A stretch of DNA of 64,000 bases from positions 5,368,952 through 5,432,951 of the forward strand of contig NC_064543.1 of the NCBI RefSeq assembly GCF_023856365.1. Direction: 5' to 3'. The notes beneath the pieces were generated by a model. It was not told where the DNA came from. It searched no databases and was given only the letters and a program-made list of their open reading frames with translations. Shown here one piece after another: positions 25,061-37,200 of this stretch. The DNA comes from Brienomyrus brachyistius. Lineage: Eukaryota; Chordata; Actinopteri; Osteoglossiformes; Mormyridae. Every line of letters starts with the position of its first letter. Position 1 is the first letter of the stretch. The position numbers and the translations under genes were made by a program.

Positions 25061-25721
25061 CACACACGCCACATTTGACAAGCCACCCAGATCTGGCAGA
25101 ATACGAACCACATTTAGCACAGATTAACCATGTTTACTGGCTGGTATTTTTACAGGCTGTGTGTCATTTTAAAGAAGGATCATTTTAATCACTCAGATAT
25201 TAAGTAAGCCAGGCTGAATATCACTGGCAGGGTAGCAGGGACATGCGACTGTATATTTGTATCATTTTGTATCTCTGTACTTGGCTCAGTGAAGCAGGGA
25301 AGATCCTTTCAATGCAAGTGACCGCTCATCAACAACCACGTTCATGAACTAACCGCATTCCTAAAAATGGCCGTTCCTCCTTTACATGCATATGGAATTC
25401 CTGACTTCAGAGAAAATGAACTCCATTCCTGTTCAATTTCATGCAATCTAGCTAGTCATATACCTATGTTTTCTATATACACTGCAATAAATCAAAATAT
25501 TAATAAAAAAATGGACAGACAGACTGTATTTATCCCAGAGGGGAAATTAAGATGCAATTAGGTGTTTTCCAATTAATGTGCTAATGCAAACATAATAAGG
25601 TTTTGTTTACTTTTTAAATACTCTGAAGACTGCAAATACCGCTGTAGAATTGACTGCGTTTTAGGTAAACACAAAGACAATTAGGCACATTAAAAATGGA
25701 AGGAGGCAGCCAGTCTGTCTA

Positions 25722-26009
<288 letters not shown>

Positions 26010-26654
26010 TCAGAGGGGTCCGCCACAAGGCGTTACGTCTCCCCAGCAGGACCTGGGAGATGAAGAGCGCACCCTGCTTCTGCCGAGTTTGACGTGTCCC
26101 TGGGTCAACAGGTTAGTTTGGGTTTCAGTTCTTTAACCAATCGCAGTCTTCATTGTCTGACATCACCACGTTGTTTTCTGTTAAGCGATAGGGTGCACAG
26201 ATTTTTAAAGTAACTTTTATAGTGTTTGTCTTTTCTTAAGGGACATGTCATAGATATAAAATATAGAAACATGCTTACTTGCAAAAGCTGTACAGAGCAA
26301 TGTAAGGGAGCGTCTTTATTTCATGATGATAATAATAAGTAATAATAATAATGCTCGAACCAGCAACCTTCAGAAGCATAGAGGCTTAGGCAGCTGAGCC
26401 CCCTGCCGCCCCAGGCCAGGTGACTGGATGGCTGGAAGCATTGAGTTTGAAAATGAGGGGGAAAAAAAACAGACCAACACAGTGATGTCATACGATGAAG
26501 ACTGTGATTGGTTGAGGAAGGGAAACACAAGCCCCTCCCTTGTTACCTCAAGGACACACTGAACTCCAGATGAAGGTGCAGATGCTCCCCTCCGTGTTTT
26601 AGCTCCCCGCACCTCAGGCTGAATGTCAGCTGCTAGCTCTGGAGCCACAGTGGG

Positions 26655-26830
26655 TCACAGTGAGCTGACACCACAGCCAGCTGGGCCGCGGGTTTGACTG
26701 TCGCCCCTGTGAACTGCTGTCTCTGAGTCACCCTTAGTGTGTCACTGTCAGCCCCACGATGGACTGACATCTGTTTCCAAGGAGATGCACACTGTCACCT
26801 TGCCCAGGATAAGCAGTGCAGAAAATAGCT
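26655..26830 (+). mobile_element. Degraded SINE-like sequence
   Basis: GGGTTTGACTGTCGCCCC (B-box-like), AGTGTGTCACTGT, GATGGACTGACATCTGTTTC and CCCAGGATAAGCAGT appear in SINE order but with many changes. Suggestive only. Confidence 0.3.
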
Positions 26831-26968
26831 GGCTAATACTGCATCTTAAATATGTACACAACAAAAAAAATTGCCAAATTTTTTTTGCACAAATGCTGAA
26901 CGCGATTCTGATCAGATGATCATGTCAAGTAAAGATTGATTAGTTTATCAGTTCAGCTATATCAAATT

Positions 26969-27645
26969 AGCTTTAGGATGTGTTAGGATGTGTATGGATT
27001 AGTTCATCTTTAGGATGTGTATGGATTAGTTCAGCTTAAGGGTGTGTATGGATTAGTTCAGCTTTAGGATGTGTATGGATTAGTTCAGCTTTAGGATGTG
27101 TATGGATTAGTTCAGCTTTAGGATGTGTATGGATTAGTTCAGCTTTAGGTTGTGTATGGATTAGTTCATCTTTAGGATGTGTATGGATTAGTTCAGCTTT
27201 AGGATGTGTATGGATTAGTTCAGCTTTAGGATGTGTATGGATTAGTTCAGCTTTAGGATGTCTATGGATTAGTTCATCTTTAGGATGTGTATGGATTAGT
27301 TCAGCTTTAGGTTGTGTATGGATTAGTTCATCTTTAGGATGTGTATGGATTAGTTCAGCTTTAGGTTGTGTATGGATTAGTTCAGCTTTAGGATGTGTAT
27401 GGATTAGTTCAGCTATAGGATGTGTATGGATTAGTACATCTTTAGGATGTGTATGGATTAGTTCAGCTTTAGGGTGTGTATGGATTAGTATATCTTTAGG
27501 ATGTGTATGGATTAGTTCAGCTTTAGGATGTGTATGGATTAGTACATCTTTAGGATGTGTATGGATTAGTTCAGCTATAGGATGTGTATGGATTAGTTCA
27601 GCTTTAGGATGTGTATGGATTAGTTCAGCTTTAGGATGTGTATGG
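26969..27645. repeat. 27-bp minisatellite, about 25 copies
   Basis: The unit is 27 bp, of the form TTAGGATGTGTATGGATTAG then TTCAGCT. Variants include TTCATCT, GTACATCT, CTATAGG and TTGTG substitutions scattered through the array. The length is a multiple of three, so the minus strand shows a long open frame of nine-residue repeats that I regard as artefactual. It lies about 175 bp past the donor of the hinge exon. Confidence 0.97.
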
Positions 27646-27819
27646 TATTTCATGATACCAGCATAATGATATCAGAGGGAAGATCAGGACCTCCCCGTGG
27701 AATATTTTCTAATAGTGTCATATGAAATGCCTCACAGGCATGCCGGCATTTAATGTGCCCCCCCCCCCCCGGGTGAGAGCTCTCATCCTTTACTGATGGG
27801 GGCTCTGACCCTGCCCTAC

Positions 27820-27992
27820 CTGAGGAACTTGTTGAGATCTCCATGCTTCATGTACTCGAAGACCATGATCAGCGGGTCACCATCCACGCAGACGCCGTAG
27901 AAGCGGACGATGTGGTCGTGCTGCAGATTAGTCAGCAGCTCCGCCTCCCTCTGGAAATCCTTCCTGGCCCCCAGGGTCGGCTCCTTCAGGGT
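27820..27992 (-). CDS. ntrk3: ntrk3 kinase exon: alphaC helix, beta4-beta5 and hinge
   Basis: 173 nt: 57 codons plus AG of a split Arg codon. It starts [20 protein letters not shown], where the Glu of REAELL is expected to be the alphaC glutamate that pairs with the VAVK lysine. It continues through [14 protein letters not shown], the hinge [11 protein letters not shown] and NKFL. The acceptor is GGCTTTCAG before ACCCTG and the donor is CTCAG followed by gtaggg. A 27-bp minisatellite begins about 175 bp into the next intron, and a 66-bp minisatellite lies in the preceding intron about 0.9 kb upstream of the acceptor. Substitutions relative to mammalian TrkC as I recall it are conservative. 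Confidence 0.97.
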
Positions 27993-28897
27993 CTGAAAGC
28001 CAAGGGAGCCTTTGTTCCGTTGCCAGTTACTTATCTACTGCTGCGGCCTGTACTGCCAACAGAAGGTTCTGGAAAAATTCTGACATTTCCAGTAATGGGT
28101 TTCTGAGTAGTATTCAGCTGTAAGGCCTGTACATCTGACTGGTGTACTGGTATGCCCACTTTAGAGTAACGAGTCGGTTCATCTGCTCAAAAAACCCAAC
28201 TGACAGCTTCAGGTGTTGGCCGCTGGGAACAGTGTGGCCTGACAGCACAATCGGAAAACGCAGAAAATCACAAGGAAAATTAAAGGTTTCTGACGTCTCT
28301 TTTTTCATTAGATGAAATAGGAACTCATTTAATAAAGTCATTTAAGCAAATGAAAAAACTGATAACATGAAATAAAGTAAAATAAGAAAGAAAAGTCTAA
28401 ATAGGCGTTTGAATTTACATATTTATACACGGTGGTAAATATCACAGTAACTGCAAAATGTGAATGATAATGATCAACGATACAACGCAGCATAAAGCCT
28501 TATTTGTCTGTTTCATAATTTTAAGGGCTGTTCTCCGTTTAGAAATCATTTACTGCACAAAATAGCATGCTTGCTTTAAAAGGCAAATATTTTATCATAT
28601 GTCCATGTAGGCAAATATGTAACCTTGTTAGTAAAGGATTTGGAAGCAGAGATGAACATGAAATGAACATTTCACGATCTGCTGAAAGTTTGTGATGGTG
28701 CGTGCAGATTACCTGAAATCTCATTAGCTTCTCTCTCTACTCAATTTCAGTTATTCTGACTTTCAGGTTGCATCAGAATCTGTCCTGAATATATATGACG
28801 TGAAACCCAAATTAGTGGGACGTTGAGGACGCCAACTAGGGATGTGGATGTGCAACTGCGCTGCAGCGACTTTCATTTCAACACATTAACTGTGTGA

Positions 28898-29492
28898 AGC
28901 TCCCCTAACAGGACCTGTAGAGGGTCACCTGGCCCTTTCACTTCCGGGTCACAGGTACCCCTAACTCCTACTAGCAGGAAGTGTAGAAGGCTGCCCGGCC
29001 CTTTCACTTCCGGGTCACAGGTACCCCTAACTCCTACTAGCAGGAAGTGTAGAAGGCTGCCCGGCCCTTTCACTTCCGGGTCACAGGTACCCCTAACTCC
29101 CACTAGCAGGAAGTGTAGAAGGCTGCCCGGCCCTTTCACTTCCGGGTCACAGGTACCCCTAACTCCCACTAGCAGGAAGTGTAGAAGGCTGCCCGGCCCT
29201 TTCACTTCCGGGTCACAGGTACCCCTAACTCCCACTAGCAGGAAGTGTAGAAGGCTGCCCGGCCCTTTCACTTCCGGGTCACAGGTACCCCTAACTCCCA
29301 CTAGCAGGAAGTGTAGAAGGCTGCCCGGCCCTTTCACTTCCGGGTCACAGGTACCCCTAACTCCCACTAGCAGGAAGTGTAGAAGGCTGCCCGGCCCTTT
29401 CACTTCCGGGTCACAGGTACCCCTAACTCCCACTAGCAGGAAGTGTAGAAGGCTGCCCGGCCCTTTCACTTCCGGGTCACAGGTACCCCTGA
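28898..29492. repeat. 66-bp minisatellite, nine copies
   Basis: The period is 66 bp: ACTTCCGG recurs at 28940 and every 66 bp to 29468. The first unit is diverged; the others are almost identical, with only TCCTACT against TCCCACT distinguishing the first two junctions from the rest, so the expansion looks recent. The array stops at a 21-base C run. A minus-strand open frame of 22-residue repeats across it is an artefact of the period being divisible by three. Confidence 0.97.
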
Positions 29493-29513
29493 CCCCCCCC
29501 CCCCCCCCCCCCC
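29493..29513. repeat. Poly-C run abutting the 66-bp array
   Basis: 21 consecutive C directly after the last partial unit. Confidence 0.95.
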
Positions 29514-30051
29514 AACAATATGTGTGGACGCCACACCATCCTGAAAATGTCCCGCTCCCAAAAGCATTAGCAATGACATTTCTGTCGCAATCCTACAGGG
29601 TCCAGTCTGCATCTCTTTCTGAGATACACTTTCGCTGATCCCTCTGTAATGGGGAGTTTCAGCGACACATGGCACTAATTAATTTTGATTATATTTCCCT
29701 GGCTGACTTTATATCCGGAGTGCTGAAGTATATAGATGGATGCTGGCTCAAATGCACAGGTGGCGACGCATCCATCCATATCCGCAGCACGTAATCACTC
29801 CCGTGCTGCTAAATGCCACGTTTGTGGGCCCACCTGTGTGGCCCCGAGCAGAAACTCCCCCAAAGAGTCAGACCTTAAATAAGGATCTTTTGTTTAAAGT
29901 GAAACATCAGCAGATTGAAATATCACAATAACAAGAAAATACACATGATGCAAATCAACAGGGAAAATGTTACATTAGATGTAAAGATACATCAGCTCCC
30001 TCTCCTTCTTATCTAATAATCTTATCACAGCATTGGTGGACACCTCATGAT

Positions 30052-30165
30052 ATCCAAGCAACTAGAGGAGGCGGGACCATGACATCTGATTGGTTGGCCC
30101 CACCTCCTCTATTTACATGGACCCACCTCTTCTACAATCTGATTAGTTATCTCTCTGAACCAATC
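30052..30165. mobile_element. Family B fold-back element, inner fragment
   Basis: Shares CCAAGCAACTAGAGGAGGCG, a CTGATTGGTTGG stretch and ACCCACCTCTTCTACAATCT with the element at 58641. Only the central and part of the right arm remain; the outer termini are absent. Confidence 0.5.
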
Positions 30166-30425
30166 AATGCGACACATAAGTGTGTAACACATGCAGGAGG
30201 GGCGTAAATCAACAGAAACATCCATAAAGACAAACACAATCATGATGATCTGCAGCTACGTTCATTTTAGCAGACGCACTGGTTTGTGCTGCACTGGCTT
30301 CACACAAAAAAAAAATGAAAAAGAAAAAAACGTGCAAAGAATATGGCCACTTCGGTGGCTTTCAAAGTGTGGCCTGAAAATCAGCTTGACGCAGTCCAGA
30401 GACCCGTCAGGAACAGCAGCCTCAC

Positions 30426-30556
30426 CTTGACAGCTACCAGCATCTTCTCCTTCGTGGGGCTCAGGTTGTAACACTCAGCCAGGAAGACCTTCCCAAAGGC
30501 TCCTTCCCCGAGTTCCCTCTTCAGGACGATGTCTCTGCGCTTTATATGCTGAACGT
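30426..30556 (-). CDS. ntrk3: ntrk3 kinase exon: glycine-rich loop and catalytic lysine
   Basis: 131 nt: two bases finishing the split Tyr, then 43 codons ending exactly on a codon boundary. It opens the kinase domain with [18 protein letters not shown]. The nucleotide-binding loop GEGAFGKV lies at residues 16-23, and the ATP-anchoring lysine is the last residue of VAVK at the exon end. The linker [13 protein letters not shown] is typical of TrkB and TrkC. The acceptor is GTCTGCAG before ACGTTC and the donor is AAG followed by gtgag. The upstream intron is about 12.2 kb and contains the dead Tc1-like element, whose right-hand neighbour sequence starts only 160 bp away. Truncated TrkC receptors in mammals use alternative exons in this intron; I could not find a counterpart. 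Confidence 0.97.
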
Positions 30557-30819
30557 CTGCAGACAGGAGGCGGAGGCAGGAGATCAGATTACAGCACTGC
30601 TTTCATCATTCCTACAACAGTGGACCTTCTCTGACGACACACACTTCCAGCAATTTGCATTATATAATGTCAAAATGACAGATGAAATTTCACATAAAAA
30701 ATATATAAAGGGCTATGTACACTCGGTGACAAAAAAGCAAAGCACCCAGAAGTAATGTTACGATTTGGATGCAATTTGGTACGTGTGCAGACCAGCGATG
30801 GGTGTGTAAATGATTCGAT

Positions 30820-32140
30820 TTGCAAGGAGCTGGCATGTCTAGTCACCAGACACAGAGGATGCCTCGTAGACACATTAGACAGCATTACCAGCACTTGACG
30901 GAGTTTGATAGGGGTCACATTGTGGGTTTGCATGAGGTTGGGTGGTCGTATCGTGCAATTGCTCAGCATGTGGGGCGTGCAGGTGTCACGGTCACCCGGT
31001 TTTGGAAACAATGGGCACATGAGGGCACCCACACACGTCGGGAAGCTTCCGGTTGCCCAAGACAGACCACACCAAGGGAGGATGATCGGGTTGTGTGCCG
31101 AGCATTACAGAACCCCAGGACATCCGCGCCTGCGATCCGGACACAGGTACTGGACTCTCTACAACACCCTGTGTCATCCTGCACCGTGTCTCAATGACTG
31201 CCATCAGCCAGACTATGGGTTCGCCGTCCCATAGCGTAGGATGCTGTTAACACCAGCGCAGAGACGGCTGCGTTTGGAGTGGTACCATAACCAGGAGGCA
31301 TGAACCGATAATGAGTGGCGTCGGACCATGTTCACCGATGAATATCGGTTCTGCATGACTGTCATGTGCCGTATGGCGGTGCCGAGGGGAAAGGACCAAT
31401 CCTGACAATGTTATGGAGAGACACACCGGTGTTACTCCTGGCATCATGGTGTGGGGAGCCATAGGGTATGACATCATGGTGTGGGGAGCCATAGGGTATG
31501 ACATCATGGTGTGGAGAGCCATTGGGTATGACATCATGGTGTGGAGAGCCATTGGGTATGACATCATGGTGTGGAGAGCCATTGGGTATGACATCATGGT
31601 GTGGGGAGCCATAGGGTATGACATCATGGTGTGGAGAGCCATTGGGTATGACATCATGGTGTGGAGAGCCATTGGGTATGACATCATGGTGTGGAGAGCC
31701 ATTGGGTATGACATCATGTTGTGCGGAGCCATAGGATATGACTTCAGGTCATCTCTGGTAGTGATTCGGGGGACCCTAATGGTACAGTGCTATGTCAGTG
31801 ACATCATGTGTCCACATGTCTTACCCCTCCTGAGACAGCACCCTGATACAGTCTTTCAACAAGACAACGCCAGTCCACACACAGCACATGTGTCTATGGA
31901 CTGCATGCATCAAGTTGAGGTCCTCCCTTGGTCAGCCAGGTCCCCCGATCTTTCCCCAGTCAAGCATGTGTAAGATCAGCTCAGGCGTAAACTCAGACCC
32001 ACTACCAGTCTGCAGGATCTCGAGGGCCAGTTACATCAGCTGTGGGCCGACTTGCCACAGGAGAGGATACAACGGCTGTATGACTCCCTTCCGCACTGCA
32101 ACGCCGCGTGTATCCAGGCCCGGGGTGGGGGGGGGGGGGG
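30820..32140 (+). pseudogene. Tc1-like transposase, broken in several places
   Basis: The first part (30820-31197) is open and looks like the paired-type DNA-binding region: TEFDRGHIVGLHEVGWSYRA then IAQHVGRAGVTVTRFWKQW. A stop follows. The next part continues in another frame from about 31238 and has a further stop at 31301. The TDEYRF motif at about 31331, with the first catalytic Asp, is in that second frame. The third part (31413-31973) is in the third frame and carries IMVWGAIGYD, the second catalytic Asp in QQDNASPHT, and SPVKHV where the family has SP-I/V-E-H. The catalytic Glu is therefore replaced by Lys. At least two frameshifts, two stops and a missing catalytic residue make it inactive. 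Confidence 0.85.
31442..31741 (+). repeat. Ten-copy 30-bp tandem repeat inside the transposase sequence
   Basis: The unit is 30 bp (CATCATGGTGTGGGGAGCCA then a TAGGGTATGA stretch) and repeats exactly in register ten times. Because 30 is a multiple of three, the transposase frame stays open and shows IMVWGAIGYD repeated; normal family members have it once. Two unit types alternate: A (GTGGGGAGCCATAGG) and B (GTGGAGAGCCATTGG). The order is A A B B B A B B B A', which implies a later duplication of a four-unit block. Confidence 0.95.
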
Positions 32141-33130
32141 AGTGTCACACCCTACTGAGACATGGGACCCGCAGCGTGCCCATACTGCCAACTTTATTGT
32201 TCGTTTGATGTGATATTATAATCATTCTGATACACTTTATGGTCACATGACCTTTCACCACATGCAGATTCATTCCATTTCCACCAAATGCTTCACTTTG
32301 TCACTGAGTGTACTTTCCATTTGAAATGGCTCTCATTTAAACCACAATACGTAGACCAGAATCACCTAATTGCTTTGTAAGTGAATACCTGAGTAGGTTA
32401 ACCCATCGCTTCACCTTCTTAACTAGAAGCCTGCCTTCTCCTATCTTGATGAACTAAATGAAGGGCTGAAAAATTTGCCCGTTAACATCCGCTGAAAGAC
32501 GTCCTCTGCAGAGGAGGCTTCTGCGCCATCTGGTATTTACTGAAATATTACCCCAGCCTCTTGTGGAATAATGGAAGACACAGGGCAAAAAAACAACAAC
32601 AGATATTAGTCAAAACAAACTTTCACAAATGGTCTCAGTCTGGGTGCTAATCACTGCCGGGTACTTAGCGAAATTAGAGTCACTCTGCCGTACAGGAGTG
32701 GCGCTATGATCTGCTGATGATATGCAAATAGTGATATGTTTTCCATAGCGAGGAGCCGTGAAAATCGCGAGGCGTTTCATCCTCCCAGCGTCGAGGAAGA
32801 CGGGAAATACAAAACAGCAGCTCGTGTTTTACTTGATTCCGCGTTTATAGCTATCGAAACAAACCTCGGGGACCCGACAGCTGAGAAACATCTGATGAGA
32901 CTGATGAACTCTTCAGATCAGCCGCAAACAAACAGGCGTGCGGAGAGCTGCGGGGGTCTTTACGTAATCGGATGAAACGTCCCACGTTCGTTTCATGATT
33001 CAGAATAAAACGGAAAAACCGAAGGCCTTTGGTTGGGCTTCGTCGTTAAGCCTTGACATTTATAACATGTAGCTGCTCATGCAGGATAATGCAAACTGCC
33101 TCTGGCTAATTCTCTGCCGGGGTCCTCTGA

Positions 33131-33146
33131 CCCCCCCCCCCCCCCC
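33131..33146. repeat. Poly-C run
   Basis: 16 consecutive C in an ntrk3 intron. Confidence 0.95.
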
Positions 33147-34088
33147 TGCCCTGTTCTTTCACCGTTTTGGCTCCTTCCTTCAGCTACAGCTGATTTCAGC
33201 AGGTCCCCAAGGCCCTGTTAGCAATGGCAGACAGCAGGAGCTGAAGTCTGAACTCAATGCTAGCGAGGAGCATCTACCTCATATGTGCCCTGTGTCGACA
33301 AAGGCCATGCAAAGTCACCCAAGGGATCCAAAACCAGCATTCAAGGGAATCAAACCCAGCTATAAGTGATGGCACAAAATTACAAACGTAAATATGTCAC
33401 ATCTGCTCCGAAAGTGTGACATTCGTGAGGTTTAGAACCAGAATGTGATATTTTATGCTCCAGCTGAAATATGGGCTGTAGCACTCGACCCTCACTCAAG
33501 AAAAATGCCCTTGCTTTGATGCCGCTAGAAGGGAGAGAATGATCGTCGGCAAGGTCAGTGAGGGCTTAGACGGGGCAGTGCCATGCGTCGGCCGAAGGTA
33601 GCAAACCCGTGTGGCACTTTACAGACGCCCAAGGTCTGTTGTAGCACTGAGGCCACACCAATTAACCTTGACATTCACAAATATGCGACTCACCTCACAC
33701 CACCACCTCTGTTCTGTAAGCAGCACGAACAGCGGTTCAGCTACAGAACCTCAAAAACTAAATGTGCTAACTGATCACCGGGAGGCAGTCACCGTGTCTG
33801 AGGGAATCATCACATCCTTATTCAGAGGACCACGGTGGACCCAGATCAGAATGTCTCCCCACTCAGAAACCCGGATAAATAATAGATGGCATGATTTCAG
33901 GGGATAGCACTCAAGGTACCGTGGGTGAATGCGTGTTGCAGAATGCTTTTGGGCTCGAGAAGCGAATAATTGAAGATGGCAGGATGTTGACGGTGGAAAA
34001 GGAGAACTTTGCGTGTCACGGCAACACGCATTAAAGAAAGAAAAAAAAATCAGTTTATTGGAAGCCATATTTTCTGTTGCTCTAAACC

Positions 34089-34291
34089 AATGGTTCTCAA
34101 ACTCGGTCCTCGGGCCCCACTGCCTTGCTTGTCTTCCAGCTATCCCTGCCCTACACACTGCTGATTACCTGGATGAGGTGTGTTCAGTCAATAGAGAAGC
34201 TGAAAGACAGCTGGGACTTGTGTGTGGGGCAGGGGTAGCAGGAAAACAGGCTGGGCAGTGGGGCCCGAGGACCGGGTTTGAGAACCACTTA
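34089..34291. mobile_element. hAT-like non-autonomous fold-back element
   Basis: The left end TGGTTCTCAAACTCGGTCCT is mirrored by the right end, whose reverse complement reads GTGGTTCTCAAACCCGGTCC. Inverted repeats extend about 36 bp, to a GGGCCCCACTGCC core. The flanks carry an 8-bp near-direct repeat (TCTAAACC against CCTAAACC), the duplication length expected for hAT elements. The terminus resembles hAT-Charlie ends (CAGGGGTTCTCAAACT type, from memory). Non-coding, 203 bp, in the intron upstream of the glycine-loop exon. Confidence 0.6.
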
Positions 34292-37200
34292 CCTAAACCC
34301 TACACAGCCTCCGCTGGATGACTCTTTAAAAATTAGATGGGGGGGCATCCCAAATAAATCAGACTAAAACAGCAGCGACAGAAAGATATCAAGAGAGAAG
34401 AGAAAGTGCAGCACTGTCTGGCCCTGATACTCTCCATTACAGTCTGTATGGCCGTGTTTTGGAGTGTTAATGTAAAGCCCAGAAACGCGTGAATGCGTGC
34501 GATAATGGGGCACGACGCTCGTGGTATTTCCCTCCCTCCCGTTTCATCGTACGTTTGACACACGCCGGGAGAAACGTGCAGAGACGGTCTCCAGGGAGCA
34601 GCTCTGAAGGACAGATGAGGGCAAACAGAGCCCTGAACCACCGATGAACCTGGAACAGTGAGCACAGCTGTCACAAAGTCATCAATAGGTAATGAGCTTT
34701 AAAGTGCAGAAATAGATTCATAAATAGATGTGCAAGACGCCTTTTCACGGGTTACAGAGAAGCCGTGCTTTCTGCTCCGGGGACCGAATCAGCTGCTGCC
34801 ACAAGAACGCAGCTCACGCTTCTGCGAGCCGCCAGTCCCATTCTGTCCTCGTACCCTTTCCACATACCACCACCACTCTACCAGCAGCGTGAGAGTTATG
34901 CAAGACGTACACATTCTGCTTCATATAGTACTAGCAAAAATTAGGCTTGAGGCAGGTTATCCGATACTTGGTTTGCTCCTTCCTGGCAAGTGTTAAGTTA
35001 CTGGTCGGTCTTCATCAGTAGTACTGAAGTATAGAGGGTGTCGGCTCTGTGACCGCAGTGAAGATGTTGGTGTTTGTGGTTGACCAGCATGGGCATTCTC
35101 AACTCGCACCAGGGGAGCCCTATTCCAGCACCATCTGAGCTGTCTACTGTACATCCGCTGCCTATTTCTGGTGTCAGTTAAGGGAAAAGTTAAGGTCTCC
35201 CTTGTTCCTTATGTCTCCAGTCTAGGTCTACCTTGACCTACCGTACATGTTATTGTGTAACCTGATAATAATAGCTTACAGGCACGGGAGAAAGTCAGAA
35301 AGGTGGCGACGGAAGTCTGAAAGCTCCTTCTGATGCATAAAGGGTGAGAAACACAACAAGCAAGCGGAATAATCTGGGAAGGACACGGTAAGTAAGTTTA
35401 AGAGGTTTAAGACGGCGTACAGCTCTTTCGCTCGGTCTGCCGCTCGCGGCGGTTGGCTCGTCCGGCCGACTGTCGACCGTGGACAGAATTGGAAATGACA
35501 GATGAGATAACAGGGAGAAACCTGAACGAAAAGTGCTTGGTGAGGACAGGTCTAGAATTTCTGAGCTAAAGGCTCGATCGCGAGAGGTGTGGGTACGTGA
35601 GGTGAATAAACACCGGCGTAGCATCAATCTCGTATCGATTGTAGCCCGCTTCTCTTGAGTTTAAGGCTTGGGGGGAGGGGGGCAGCACTCTGTGGCCTAC
35701 AATATGTGTTGGATTTCTGAGGATGGACCTGAGAAAGCAATGGGGCTTATAGGAAAGAACACAACACAGACACATGAGCCGATGACAGGTTTACAGTGGA
35801 GGGTATCGCCATCATTAACCCAATATGAGCATCAGTTTTGGACATGAGGAGTGGAGGTGCTGACCTTCATCAGAGACCTGCAGGGTCCCGGGCTCTAGGT
35901 GGGGGTGGGGGGCTTTAAATACCCCATAAATATTCACTCACTCGATCATTAAGTGCTATGCTGCGCCATCCAGTCCTATCTTTAGCCAGAGAGCTTCATA
36001 TGTGTCTTCCTTAGGCTGAGAAAAGCATCTTCTCTGCTGCCCGGCACCTCTGGCTCCTTGGGGATTTACATGCTGTCATTTGCCTTCCTTAAACCAACAA
36101 TTTACTGGCCCGTTGGTGACCCAGGGGCCAATCAAGGGACACGCTGTCCTGGTCACTTTAAGGCCATGTGTATGTGTGCGTATATGTTAGTGAGAGGTGC
36201 TACTGTGTATGTGCATGGGAGAGGAGAGGATTTAATTCCCATCAGAAGCCAGAGTCCTCTGGACCTCCTCCTGCTTCTTCAAGACTGGGGATTAGCAAAA
36301 CGCGGATGCTTTGAATTTATCTCTCCTGAGATGATGGACATCCATGCTCACACATACTCACTGTTCTGCGCTCCACGCCACGCGCTGCGATAGTATGTTC
36401 ACACGCGTCTTCGGTCCATGTCCCAATGCAGGACAGGCACGTGCGATACAGCCCAAATACGGGATTTAAAAGCAGAAAGAGGCACCCATCCCTACACGCA
36501 TTTTAATCACTCGGTTAATCACGTCGAGACGGATTTTACGTGAAATCTTCATAATCAGAGACCTGAGGGGAGGTTCACAAAGGGTTGTTTCAGTGTCTGA
36601 TCATGACGCTCACTAATAGGCCTATTATGAAAAGATGGCATTTTCATGGCGAAAAATCAAAAAGCATTATGGTGTTTAGGGTGGCAGATTGCGACAAATC
36701 TTTAATTAAAACAGCAGGCCGGGGGATAAGATGAAGAAGCCACTTGAAGCGATAATAGAGTCGGGGAGATAGGATCTGCAGCTGGGCCTTGCCGTTCGGC
36801 CACACCGCTCTTTATTTGGCTAAGAATCGGAGGTCTCGTTCCCCGCGGGTCCGCTGCCCGCGGTAATGAGAAAGGGCTTATCGCACACTGTGTCCCAATC
36901 AATCACTCGCTTCTGTGTACAAGGCGGCCCTGTTTTTCGAGTCAGAGAGCAGCCGCACCCCAAGGGGGGAGCGGCCGCCTCACACCCAGCCCAGAAGATC
37001 TCACGGGGGTGCTTTCGTGATGTGACTTAGTGGTAAGAGGAGCCTGCGAACACGCCATGACAAGCCAGGGGCTGGCCTAGTGCACGCAGGCCGGCAGAGG
37101 AGACGGCCAATCTCAAAACGAGACCTTATAATTGTATGCGCAATACTCTCAGACACCAGGAGGCGCTGTGATGACTCGGAACGCCGAGTGAAAGCCGGGT

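Larger units (their letters stand above)
27993..30425 (-). other. ntrk3: ntrk3 intron between the glycine-loop and alphaC exons
   Basis: About 2.4 kb, containing the 66-bp minisatellite, a 21-base C run and the family B fold-back fragment. No further exon recognised. Confidence 0.9.
30720..32310 (+). mobile_element. Dead Tc1-like DNA transposon with TA target site
   Basis: The left end CACTCGGTGACAAA and the right end TTTGTCACTGAGTG are inverted repeats, each flanked by TA (30718-30719 and 32311-32312), the target site of Tc1/mariner elements. A transposase sequence lies inside in the plus orientation (separate entry). Length 1591 bp, of which about 270 bp is an internal 30-bp repeat expansion. 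Inserted in the ntrk3 intron upstream of the glycine-loop exon, antisense to the gene. Confidence 0.88.

Noticed and set aside
27036..27653. 205-codon minus-strand frame of nine-residue repeats (HTHPKAELI)
   Set aside because: It is the translation of a 27-bp minisatellite whose period is divisible by three; no start context, splice sites or homologue.
28873..29469. 198-codon minus-strand frame of 22-residue repeats
   Set aside because: Translation of the 66-bp minisatellite, open only because the period is a multiple of three.
31247..31732. 161-codon minus-strand frame of MSYPMALHTM-type repeats
   Set aside because: Antisense of the 30-bp amplification inside the Tc1-like transposase; the plus-strand reading matches the transposase family.
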